This document shows positions 1 through 10,587 of a stretch of DNA of 60,729 bases, piece by piece. The position numbers and the translations under genes are program-made. Below the pieces are notes generated by a model. The model worked only from the letters and a program-made list of their open reading frames with translations, had not been told where the DNA came from and did no database searches. Within the stretch, counting starts at the first letter, position 1. Each line of letters begins with the position of its first letter. The stretch lies in NCBI GenBank assembly GCA_018398765.1, contig JAHBMJ010005049.1, forward strand, positions 1-60,729, written 5' to 3'. This stretch comes from Chromera velia (taxonomy: Eukaryota > Sar > Chromeraceae).

Positions 1-2315
1 CTTCCCTGAGACCATCCCCCCCCCCCGCCCATCACAGAGGTGGAAAGAAAAGGACAGGGCAGACAAACAGGCAAAGAGGAAAGTTTCGGCTCACCAGAGA
101 AAGACTTTGACGGACAAAAAAAAAAAAACAAAGTGCCAACAGTGGAACTTCAGTTACGAAGAGAAGACCGTGCGCAAAGAATCATGCAGGACTGCACCAG
201 CTGGGAGAAGGAGGTCATGTAATGGCACCATGGAAGGAGAGAAGAAACAGACGGCAGAAATGAGGAAAGAACAGAAAAGAACGAAGGGAGGAATGTAGGA
301 AAGGTACACATTTGCAGAAGAAGTTCGTTTCAAATGAGATACTTCTGACAAAAGAACAACAAAGGTGCGTTTTCCGGAGAAAGCACCTTGAAGCTGTTCG
401 ACACTGAATCTGTCTGCACCGTGTTCTCTCAATTTTTCTGCAGCAACAGAAAGAACCGCTTCTGCACGGATGTTGTTGGGTCTTTGTCTCTTTTTCTTCT
501 CAAGTCTTCGGATTGTTGTGTTTTTTTATTGAAGCAACAGAACATCCCCGGTACAGCTGCATCTGCTGCCCATGCACAGCCCCCTGCGAGGAACCGAGAT
601 GTGAGCATTGATCGTTTGAATGAAGAGTTCATTGAGTTAAATTTGCGAATGATGGATCGCATGCATGATTCATGGAGCCATGGACACAGACATACGCATA
701 CACACAGAAGAATATAGATGGGCAGAAAGAAAAGGAGAAAGAGACGGAGAGAAAAAAGAGAGCGATCACTCGCAACTGAGTCACTCCCTTCTGGTTGGCC
801 TTCATGTGTTGAGCGAATGAAGAATTTCATTCATTGTTTTCATTTCCAAATTTTGAGCCATCCGTTCCCCTTCTCCTCGCCCGCGCCCGTCCGCCCCCCC
901 GCACAAACCCGTTGATTGACTGAATGACTTCTGATCTTTTTTCACTTTAGCGGAAGACTGCGCGGTAAAAAAAAGCAAACGCACTTTGCATTCTCTCCCT
1001 TTCAGGTTTCACGCATGCAGTTCATATCCATGCAGTACGAGAGAGAACAACCTGGTGTCTGCATGCATCAATTCAATGCATGAGTCACCAGCCTCTCGAG
1101 TCCCTCCGAACGTCGTTCCTGTTCCCCCCACATTCCCCCAGCAAAATCCGATCAGGCCAAACGCTGCTCATAGCGGCATGTCACCAGCGACCCTTCGCCC
1201 CCCACACCCTGTCCATCATTTCCTGTTGCCTCAGCTGCATGGCCTCCCAACTGTATTTTTCCCCAGCGGACAGGACCTTCGGGGGCTCCGACGTCGCTCT
1301 GATAGATGCCGTGCCCTTGCGGCTTCGCTTGCTGCAAGGGACAGGGGGGGACAAGAAGTGTAATTTGTGCAAGAGTTTTCTCTACGCAGACGAAAACACA
1401 AACTCAGTCTAGTGCAGCAAGTTTCTGCTGCGCTGAACAAGAAATCGAATGCGCATTCCGTTTGTAGGCGCATCTCAAGCACATAGAGAAAAACGAATAT
1501 TTTTTGTCACAGTTAACTGCTCATGCACTGATTTGCCATTCCCGCACGTCAAAAGGTCCGGTTGATTTGTATTAGCTTGTTCCGTGCTGACAAAAATTCA
1601 ACGTCCGTGCAATGAATTATGTCGATGGGTGGCTGACGATTCGTGGAGTTTCATGAGAAAAAAAAGGGTCCACTCAGTCACAAAATGGACAGTCATTCAG
1701 TCTGTTTGTTTCTCAACCTGCAACTTCAACCAGGTTCTGCACTGCTCTACTTGAAAGGAACATTCACGGTGAGAATGATTGCACCAATACGTGGAAGGAA
1801 GGAAGGAAGGAAGGAAGGAAGAGGTCATGCAGGGGGGGTATTTGATGGAATGAGGTTGAATCGATCAGGCGAATATTTGCGTGCGGAAACAACAGAAAAA
1901 AGGGAGGTATGAAGGGAGGGAAGCACTTTCTTTCGGTAGGTTGGGGGTGGTGGGAAGGGTGGGAGGGAAGCTTGATGACACACATATGAGTAAATTTTGA
2001 GCAGCCTGCTTCTCGAAGAAAGGATGGGAAGAACATGAAGAAAAACTCTTATTGGAGGGTAGACAGGCATTCCAACTCTGGAGCGTTGGGAAGGCAAAAG
2101 ATGCATCATAAGATGATACTGATCGTTCGGTCGTTGGGCTTCCTCTCTCGTCCTGCATGTCTTCTCCTCCCCTCTCGACTGACTGACTGACTGACTGACT
2201 GACCGTGAGGTTGCTCTTTGTATCCTGGGTTGGTCTTCTTCCTTCTTCTCTGTCCTTGGTTTGCTGTCTCTGGAAACAGGCAGGGGGGGAAAGAAGGTTT
2301 GGACACACATACACA

Positions 2316-2352
<37 letters not shown>

Positions 2353-2550
2353 GCTTTGCCATGTGGATGCACGCAGTGAGACGACAGTGAAGAAGTGAGG
2401 ACAAAGAGGAGTAGGATAGAGAGATACCAAAAAACAGACACACGCACGTAGAGGAAAATCGGCAGCACCCGAGAGTGGCAATCGTACAATGGGAGTTGGA
2501 TGAGAGGGGGGAAGGGTCAGGGGGGACGGGGGAGGATGAGTGTGTGCGGA
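1..2550. other. No supported gene; simple repeats
   Basis: No reading frame here has recognisable protein features. The frames that are open are short or consist of translated simple sequence. Contents seen: a poly-C run near position 17, a (GGAA)n run near 1795-1820, a (GACT)n run near 2180-2203 and an (AC)n-(AG)n block near 2305-2352. A TGCATGCA box lies at 1060-1067. The stretch could be the 3' flank of a neighbouring gene or intron of a gene beginning outside the window. Confidence 0.5.
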
Positions 2551-2555
2551 CGGAC

Positions 2556-2893
2556 TCATGGAACAGGAAGAGCTCCATGCAGGCCCCTTTCATGGCTTAC
2601 GTACCGTGCGGTTTCCCTTTGTACGTGGGGGGCGAGTTTGTCCCCCTTTTCTCCCGACAGCGAGGCCTGTCTGAGGTTCTGTTTGATCTGTGCCGTTCTT
2701 GGGGAGACGACGCTTGGGAGAGATGGATTGGAAGGAGAGAAAGTCCCACTACCAGCAGAAGGCGAAGTCTGAGTGGTCGGAGGACGCGAGGAGTTCTCGC
2801 TCTGGTTCAGACGACTGCCCACAACCTGTGCGACATCTGCCTCCATTTCAGGGACGGACCTTGCTCTCAGGGCACGAACAGCCATGTGGTCGG
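2556..2893 (-). CDS. Possible terminal exon of a Ser/Pro-rich protein
   Basis: On the minus strand a frame opens directly after a TTCTGCAG acceptor and stays open to a TGA at 2556. It reads as Ser/Pro/Gln-rich protein, in the same style as the larger frame at 3070-4323 upstream. It may be the last exon of that gene, but the phase does not join cleanly to the obvious donors there (TCC|GTCAGT in phase 0, ATCA|GTAGAG in phase 1). A phase-0 join would use another frame and stop after about 17 residues. The exon and its link are therefore uncertain. Confidence 0.3.
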
Positions 2894-3069
2894 GTGCACT
2901 GCAGAAGAGAGAAAACACAGGGAGCAGGAGAAGAGAAGAGTGCACTGGGGAAACACCTGAAGCAAAGGAAGGGGCCAAAGAATCGAGATTGAAAAAAAAA
3001 AGACACATTGAGCGCTCTGCTAATGACGACAAACATATGCACGCATTCCTTAATCAAATTGCTTTTGGT

Positions 3070-4323
3070 TCACTTTTCAAAAAAAAAAAATGTTGACTCT
3101 CTACTGATCTGATCCATCAGACTGACGGAGTTTTTCTTTCTCCCTCTGTTGTCCCGCCTTTTCGGCTGAGGGGCCCGTGTTTTGAAGTGGCTGTCTGACT
3201 GAGGCTGAGGCTCCTCCCCCGTCTCTGTGGGGGGATAGCCGGCGGAGGACAGAGAAAGGACCCGCCCCCTCTCCTCGACTGGGGGCAGCGAAGCAGCCAG
3301 AGAGGCCGCACCAGCAGAGTCCATTGACGCACGCGAGGCAAGCCTGAAGGCCCGTACCCTCGAGGTGCCGATCATGCCACTGGGGAAAGTGGGAGACATG
3401 GGGGCGACAGGGGGGGACCTGCAGCTGCCTGGAGAGTCTGCCTCGCTCTCGCTCAGCTCGGCCTCTTTTTTGGAGACCAAACGACGACCCGAACTAATCG
3501 GACTGATCAGTCCCGCAAGAGAAGGGGGGGGGCGGGGGGCAGAGGGGGCTCGGGGACTTAGCACTGACAGGCCTTCCCCAGTTTCTGCCCTTGCAATCTG
3601 ACTGGACAGTAGGCTTATCCTCTTCTGATTTGACCGAGGTTCCGATTGTGTAGGCGATCGGGGGCTTAGTGCTTCACTCGTTGAAAAAGGACCATCACAT
3701 TCTGGTGCACTTTCTGTGTCACCCTCATCTATGGCTTCTCCTGTCTTTTGGGATTGGATGCCCGTGAGCTTCTCATGAGGGAGCGAAAAATCAGGTTCCG
3801 TTTTGGAAGGCCTTCTTCTTCGCTCCGGGGCTGTGGAAGGTTCAAAGCTGACTTCTGAGAAGAATACCAAAAGATCCATACTTGATTTACTCCTCATTCT
3901 ACGGAAGTCTGGCCTGCCAGTTCTGAAACCACCGACCTTCAGTTTCTGTGCCACTGCTGCTTCTGCCGCTTTTCGGATTTCTTCCATCCTGTGGCTGATC
4001 ACTTTGTCAACGATGCCCATTACCTGTCTCTCTTCAAAAAGCATCATAGACTTTCGACGAGCTTGGGGAGGTCCCTGAGGAGAGCACCCTTCCTCCTCGT
4101 CTCCCTCATCCTCAGCTTCCTCATTTCCATTCCAGAGAGCCATACTCCGCAAGACCTGTCCCCTCCGATCCACGGGAGGGAGGCTCGAGGCTGTGTTGGG
4201 GACTAAAAAGTTCCGAAATCGGGCAACAGTTCCTCCAGGAGAGGTGGGACTCTCGGGTTGCTGTCGAGGAGAGACGCAACTTCGCGCGTCGCTTATCAAG
4301 TCCATCTGGGAAAATGATTGCAA
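3070..4323 (-). CDS. Unrecognised Ser/Pro/Arg-rich protein
   Basis: This frame has up to 417 codons from an ATG at 4323 and was not recognised. The protein is hydrophilic and predicted largely disordered, with no signal peptide or membrane segment. Visible features are an acidic patch (residues about 70-80), a short helical Ala/Glu/Lys segment (about 103-128), and several basophilic kinase-type sites (RRKS, RSKS, KRIS, SRAS). A motif is repeated: SSLPPVDRRGQVLRS near residue 47 and ASLPPVEERGRVLSL near residue 340. The end is probably not the stop at 3070, because the last residues are poly-Phe from a poly-T run and two donor-like sites (GTCAGT, GTAGAG) come just before it. It is divergent from the epimerase gene at 5255. 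Confidence 0.55.
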   Translation of the reverse strand: MQSFSQMDLISDARSCVSPRQQPESPTSPGGTVARFRNFLVPNTASSLPPVDRRGQVLRSMALWNGNEEAEDEGDEEEGCSPQGPPQARRKSMMLFEERQVMGIVDKVISHRMEEIRKAAEAAVAQKLKVGGFRTGRPDFRRMRSKSSMDLLVFFSEVSFEPSTAPERRRRPSKTEPDFSLPHEKLTGIQSQKTGEAIDEGDTESAPECDGPFSTSEALSPRSPTQSEPRSNQKRISLLSSQIARAETGEGLSVLSPRAPSAPRPPPSLAGLISPISSGRRLVSKKEAELSESEADSPGSCRSPPVAPMSPTFPSGMIGTSRVRAFRLASRASMDSAGAASLAASLPPVEERGRVLSLSSAGYPPTETGEEPQPQSDSHFKTRAPQPKRRDNRGRKKNSVSLMDQISRESTFFFFEK

Positions 4324-5254
4324 AATAACGTGTCGCTTCCGAAAGTGTACAAGTGCACATACAACAAAGGTTCTAGTATATAGCTGACAGTAAAGATCTC
4401 CATTAAATCGGATGACCGTTGTCGAATGTTACCTACTTCTTGCCAACCTTTCTGACAACCGCAGGGCGCTCTAAATCCTCCAACTCGAAGATAAAGGCAG
4501 TCTTGAAAATGTCTTTCTGCATCACAGCACATATATATGGTGGTGGAAACCTTTCGAAGAACTGATGCAATCATGCAAAGCCGAATGTTCTGACCTTGAT
4601 TGCATGAACATGTTTCAACAGCGCGCCTCGGAGGGCGGCTCAAAAGGCCCCAGCCTATCCCAGCCTCACTATACAGTTTTTTTGACATAACCATACATAA
4701 CCCGCCGGCCATCCCATATATATATATAAACCGCGCGCCGGCCCGTTTTCCCATGCATGAGACACTCACCTTAAATTGTGTGTCACGTCCGCCGTCTACG
4801 TTGAATCGATCCTCGGCTGTTGCTGAGCCAGCATTCGGCTGAGTGCCGTCTCCGTTTTATTAATGGACGCGTATAAAATCGGACGTTCGATCCAACGTAC
4901 TGAGGTGACTCAGTACCATTCATTGCCACGTCGACCTCTCCAATGAGCAGTCTACCACTGTCCTCGCGTCTCCTTTCAGCTGCCGGTTGTGTGTCGAAGG
5001 CGTGACTGCGTTGCCCTACTCTCTCTCGAAGCTGTGACGTGTCACGTCACCGTTTTGTTCCCGTTTTCAATTTCGGCTCTCTCGGTGGCGTTTCTTTCCT
5101 GGATCCTCGCAACTGTTTACTTTAATTCCTTGTGCAGCTCACTTTTCAGCAAGAGTCACTTCCGGCTTGTCAAAAAGGGTCGAACAAAATAGACAAGTTC
5201 GGAAGGAAAGAAAGAAAGAAAGAAAGACTCCACAGTACCTTCCCTTTCATCATC
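4324..5254. promoter_or_regulatory. Divergent intergenic region between 4323(-) and 5255(+)
   Basis: About 930 bases separate two divergent gene starts. The region holds a TATATATATATAAA stretch near 4718-4731 followed by a short GC-rich CGCGCGCCGGCCCG run, and a GTATAAAAT element near 4870. A purine-rich (GAAA)n run at about 5205-5227 lies just before the epimerase ATG. No start site can be fixed from sequence alone. Confidence 0.35.
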
Positions 5255-6156
5255 ATGCCGTCTCAGATTGAAGAGGCGATTATATGCCCATCAGTCCTTG
5301 CCTCAGATCTCTCGAACCTGACCGGAGAGTGTCAAGAAATTCTGAAAAAGGGGGCGGACTGGCTTCATCTGGATGTCATGGTGGGTCGCTTGAATTGTGT
5401 GCTTTCAGCTGACTATATAAAGAATGCATATATATCGATAAATTAACTCGTGTTCGATCTCGCCACTTGTCCGAGAAAATACCCCGTGTGCAACCACGGT
5501 TTTGACGGCTCATATTGTTTCTCCCTTCATGCCCTCCTTCCTTCCTGTGTATGTGCAGGACGGGTCCGTTACTTGTCGAGGGGCCTCCGTTGTCTTTTCG
5601 TTCGTTCAAATCGTTGTTTGCACATCAGATATATATGCCCTTGCTTACACATTTTGTACATGTCAGCTTTAGTCATCCCGCCAAAGCTGTCTGGAATATT
5701 GTTCTCCAGTTCTTTGAGCGTTTTCCCCTGAATACCTCCCTGCGGCGTGCCTCCTCGTTTACTTCTCTTCTACGATTCTCTGTTGGTGAACGAGGTCGGC
5801 TTCCGCTCCGTGTCTGTGAACCTGCCCAGCTAACACTTCAAGCCGGCATACGCAAAATGCCTGCCTTTTGTTATTTTGAAGTGGTGATTGTCCTTCTTAT
5901 ATGATCTGTTCCTGCAGGCACTTTGTGCCCAACATCACCTTCGGAGCTCCGGTGGTGAAAAGTCTTCGGAAGAATATTCCGAACGCGTTCTTTGACTGCC
6001 ACCTGATGGTCTCCAATCCTGGACAGTGGATTGAGGACTTCAAAAAGGCAGGCGCAGACCAGTTCACATTCCACTTGGAGACATGCGAAGGTCAGAAAGA
6101 CAGAAGATCTGTTGACTCACGGAAGATGCAGCGTTCCGACCGACAGCCAGCCAGAC

Positions 6157-6191
<35 letters not shown>

Positions 6192-7416
6192 TTTTCTTTC
6201 CCTTTTTCTCTTTCTTCATTCTCTTCTGCTTTTTTCTTTTTTCTTTTGGCGCGCTCTCTCAATGGAAGGGAGAAAGAAAGACAGATAGACAGACAGACGG
6301 ACAGAGAGGCGTACAATAGACGGAGTGAAAGAGAACGAGAGTGTCTATCTCCAACATTCCCAAGAGCAGCTGTCCTTCCGTGTACCAGGTTGTTGCCCTA
6401 CACACATGTTCTTTAGACTTGAACGGAAGGAAACGATCACCGCTTCTCATTGTTTTCCTCTCCATCTGTCTACATACAAACAACCAGGTTCTGTCGAAAA
6501 GGCAGTCGAGTTGATTGACCGCATCGTCGCAACAGGAATGAAGGCAGGAATAACGGTGAAGCCCTCAACGCCTGTGGAGGACTCTGTTTTTCCAGTTCTA
6601 AGAGCATGTCGTCAGTTTTGGGGGGCGGGGAGAAGTCATACGCATGCACAGGCGTATTCCCACGCGCGCGTTCCCGCATGGGCACACCCGTATGCACTTA
6701 CATGGCCACTTATTCACACACGCGTGTCCAGAAACATGTGCTCAGAGAATTTGAGAAAAGGTAGAACTTGAAAAGAGGATTTCAAACAGGAGAACGGTCA
6801 CTGTATGCCACCCCACATATAGAGAGAAATGGGGAACTGTGTATTCGTGTGGGGTGACAAAAAGCGGAGGGCACGACATGCCGAGGGGGATCTAGCACTG
6901 ACAACAAAGAACTCCGTGATGGCTCTTTTCCCTCCACCTTCTCCGTCCCGTTCTTTTTTCTCGTGCAGTGTCTTCCGAGTTACCGTGATGAATCTGCTTT
7001 GTTTGTCTCACTTTGTTTTTGTGTGTCTCCGTCTTCCTCTCCCTCTTCGTACCTCTCTCTGAGCCTCTATCTATGTCTCTCTTTTCCCCTGCTTACCTGT
7101 TTTGCCTGTAGCTATGAGGGAAGAAAGACCGACTTCGAGATCTTCCCTGATTTTCCTTCTCACCTATGGTTTCCTCGCTCCCCTCCTTCTCTGTTTTTGG
7201 TGGTACAGCCGGGAAGATCCACACGGTGCTGATCATGACTGTAGAGCCTGGTTTCGGGGGGCAGTCGTTCATGGAGTCCATGATGGCAAAGGTGAGAGGG
7301 GGGGGGAATGGATGAATGACGGATGAGGCGGGGAGCGAGGGGGGGAAAGAAGAGCGTGGAGGGAGGGCCGTTCTTCTTTTTCTCCTTGGCTGCCTTCCGG
7401 AAGTCCAGTCATTTTG

Positions 7417-7456
<40 letters not shown>

Positions 7457-8993
7457 ACTAGCTGTGTGGCAGAGTGTGTGAGTGAGTGAGTGAGTGAGTG
7501 AGCGAGTGAGTAAGTGAGAGAGTGAGTGAGCGAGTGAGTGAGTGAGTGAGTGAGTGAATGAGTGGGTGAGTGAGTGAGTAAGTGAGCGAGTGAGTGAGTG
7601 AGTACATTCATGTGTGTAAATGCGAGTGTGCGCGTGTCTGTGCGACTTCATGTGCTCGCGTGAATGTCCAGTACATTTTGTGCGGACCGATTATCAAATT
7701 GATGGGGGATCATTGAGCAGGCTACCTTTCGATCCTTTGCATTCCGTTGATTCCTTCCTTGTCCTCTCAGAATAGTGTGTGTCCCTTTGACCTGCTCAGT
7801 CTCCTTCCGCTCTCTGTGGAATGCATTCGAGTCCTTCGCTATCTTCCGTTCGCTAATCTCAGCACCCTCTCCCTCTCTCCCTGTCCCCCCCCCCCCCCCC
7901 CCGCCCTCTCTCTCTTTCTCTCTTTCTCTCTTTCTCTGTCTGTCGCTGTCTCTGTCCTGTCTCTGTCTCTGTCTCTGTCTACCTCTCTGCCTGTCTGCCT
8001 GTCTGTCTGTCTCTGCCTGTCTGCCTGTCTGCCTGTCTGTGTCTGTGTGTGTGTGTGTGTGTGTGTGTCTATGCGGTTGGTCCCTTGCCTTCTTCACGAC
8101 CAGTCTGGACCCCCTTTTCTGCGCATTTCTTTCCTCCCCATTCTCGAAACCACACGTTGGTGCTCCAGTTCTTGATTTTTCTTCTTTTGCTTCTCCGTCT
8201 TCTTCTTCCTCCCAATCTTCCTCTTTTTTCGTCCTGCTTTTTGATGCGCTTTTCGTGTCACTTTTTCAGCTCTAATCTGGTGCTGCCTGACCCGCAGTTC
8301 TTTCTGCCCTTCTATCCTGTTTGTCAGTCAATGAATCACTCGTGAAACGAATTACCCAGCGTCCCATTTGAATTTGAATCATGCCAACCTTTCACCCACC
8401 GGTGCCCTCCTGCAGGTCGAAAAAGTGAGACTGGCGTTCCCTCAAGTCATCGTACAGGTCAGTGGGGGTAGTAGTTCCTAATCTTCCGCGTTCTCGGTGT
8501 CTTTATTTTTCTGTCTGGCAGAAAGAAAGACAGGGAGAATCTGTCTCTCGAACGGAAGGAAGAGAAAAGGAAAGAAAGGACGATATAGTCTGTCTGTCTG
8601 TCTCTCTGAAGAAACCATATTGTCTGTCTACAGGGGCATGGCCCGAGCAGCGCTGTCCCGAGACCCAAAGAACCAAGTGGATACTCGTGATGAAAAAGAA
8701 AAAAGAAGAAACCTAATACTTTGTCTCCCTGCCTTCCTGTCTTCCTGTCATGCTCTCTTTTTAGTCCCCTCAGTGAGTGAGTGAGTGAGTGAGTGACTTA
8801 CCGATTGACTGATGCCTGTCTCTCCTTCATGATTCCCTTGCAGGTAGACGGCGGTCTCAACGTCGAGACCACACGGGTGGCCGCGAAGGCCGGGGCCACT
8901 GCAATTGTGGCCGGGACGGCAATCTTCGGGGCGAAGGACCCCGCGGCAGTGGTTGCAGAGATGCGCAGTTTAGTCAACTCAAAGGGGGGTTGA
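5255..8993 (+). CDS. RPE: Ribulose-phosphate 3-epimerase, 7 exons
   Basis: Interconverts ribulose-5-phosphate and xylulose-5-phosphate in the pentose phosphate and Calvin pathways. Exons: 5255-5380, 5559-5563, 5918-6090, 6488-6607, 7209-7291, 8416-8457, 8844-8993. Phases agree throughout and give 232 residues, the normal family length. Family signatures are present in order: [10 protein letters not shown] at the N-terminus, [20 protein letters not shown] (His38 and Asp40 are metal/catalytic positions), CHLMV (His72), [10 protein letters not shown], and VDGGLN with the second catalytic Asp at 185. The second exon is only 5 nt and supplies Asp43 plus two bases of Gly44. The exon 4 donor (GCAT|GTCGTC) is the least certain border. 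No leader is seen, so a cytosolic location is inferred. Introns carry long microsatellites. Confidence 0.95.
5559..5563 (+). other. RPE: 5-nt microexon of the epimerase gene
   Basis: The bases GACGG sit between GTATGTGCAG and GTCCGT. Exon 1 ends in phase 0 after ATG and exon 3 begins with a single G followed by CAC TTT GTG. Without these five bases the two flanking exons are out of frame and lack the conserved Asp-Gly of the HLDVMDGHFVP signature. With them the signature is perfect. Confidence 0.88.
6157..6191 (+). repeat. (ACAG)n microsatellite, epimerase intron 3
   Basis: A run of GACA/ACAG units is followed by a pyrimidine-rich tract and a second shorter ACAG run near 6281-6300. It lies wholly in the intron between 6091 and 6487. 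Confidence 0.9.
7424..7605 (+). repeat. (CT)n and (GAGT)n microsatellites, epimerase intron 5
   Basis: A (TC)n run at about 7424-7454 is followed by an imperfect GAGT array at about 7480-7600. A poly-C run near 7887 and (CTGT)/(GT)n arrays up to about 8070 follow in the same 1.1 kb intron. Confidence 0.9.
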
Positions 8994-10012
8994 TCGCTTG
9001 CATGATTACTCTGGCAGCCGGTGAGAGCATTTCAAAGTTGTCAAGCATTTGTTCATCGCATGTAGTCCATGGTACACGGAATCCGTCTAGGAATCCGTGT
9101 AGTTAGAGTCACTGTTAGACATGTGCATCCCATATCAGACTCGGCTTTTTCTTTGGATTAAAAGAATCGGTTCAGCCTTCAATCATTGTGATCCAATAAT
9201 AGTACCATCGGAATCAATATGAAAGTCTAAAGCCCAGTCTGAGACCCTCTTTCTAACCTATAACTATAGTTATGTATAATTGGTTTTCTGCTTTGCAACG
9301 TATAACACTGGCAGTTGAGTTTCAAACTAGGTTTCAAAGTTGTTTGTTTTAAATGATAAAAAGTGGGTGGTTAATTAGTTTAATTTAGTTATCGTTAATT
9401 TAACAACTTGGCTAGTAACGTGGGCGTTCGCTAGGGCGTTCGGAGCCGCCGTTAGAACTTAGAACCTTTGGTCCGGCTTTGGACTCTAAGTTGCGGTCTT
9501 CAATGACTTTTCATTCAAATAACAATTGAATATAATAATACTTCTAGGAATATTTTAAATTGCTAATTATGCAGCTAATATCATCATTATTTTTATACAC
9601 TGCCCATCTTTTGATTGAAATTGATTCAAATAATAGTCTGAATAATAGTTTTAATTATTAGTTTGATTTGGTTGATTGAACTTGATTCTATATATTTTTT
9701 CTTACATATAAAGTGCATATATAGCTCTATAATAGCGGCTGTATGATAACGTGTAGATCAAACCTTTTTTTTTTTCTTACTATTTTAGTTTTTTATTGAT
9801 TATTATATGGTTTGCCAGAGCCCCAAACTAGAAGGCACTGTTCAAGGCAGCTCGCTAGCTTTAATTAAGTCAGGCTCAACTCAAATCAAAATCAAACCTA
9901 GAATCAATCAATAATATGATTCAATGTGTATTGTTAAACGTATTATTTTGAAGTAACCTAGCAGTATTTGAAGCTAGATTTGGAATATATATTTAGAGTA
10001 CCATGCAGCTGG

Positions 10013-10060
<48 letters not shown>

Positions 10061-10107
10061 ATATACACACCCGCTGTTTTGTCAACATTTTCTATTCCGT
10101 CGTTTTG
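8994..10107. other. AT-rich intergenic island between convergent genes
   Basis: The epimerase (+) and the P-type-ATPase-like gene (-) converge here. The sequence from about 9200 to 9980 is strongly AT-rich, with repeated TTGATT/AATCAA words and no coding frame. A (GT)n-(AT)n block lies at about 10014-10058. No terminal inverted repeat or target duplication was found. Confidence 0.6.
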
Positions 10108-10554
10108 TCACATCAAACTGCACATTCGTGATCTGCTTCTGTTGGCGATGTGCTCTCGAACCGTCTCGATGGCCGTTGCGACTGTCTGAAAGCGGTCGTC
10201 GAGGAGGATCACATCCGCAGGGTCCTTCGCCGCATCGCTTCCCGCAATCCCGAGACAGATGCCCACGGTGGCTACTTTGAAGGCCCGGCCGTCGGGGAGG
10301 GTGGAACCGATAGCGCCAACCTTTGCCCTGCATTGGGATCGACGCCCAACAGGTAAGAAAGAAATTGAAGCGGTCTGTCTTTCGGAAGTGATAGCAGCAA
10401 AGAATAGAAGGGGCCTAGGAAGAGGCAGGGGAGGAAAGGAGAGAAGGGGACGTCGAATATACGATGGAGAAAAAAAGGTAAAGACGGAGGCTCAAAGACC
10501 GACAAACACAAGATGACAGAGAGAAAGAAAGAAAGAGAGCGAGAGAGAGAGTGA

Positions 10555-10587
<33 letters not shown>

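Noticed and set aside
1825-2593. Overlapping minus-strand frames of about 240 codons
   Set aside because: They cross (GT)n, (CT)n and (GTCA)n tracts and differ only by phase; no splice-consistent or domain evidence.
4870-4905. Possible tRNA B-box (ACGTTCGATCCAACGT)
   Set aside because: The short stem is present, but no acceptor or anticodon stem of a tRNA can be folded around it.
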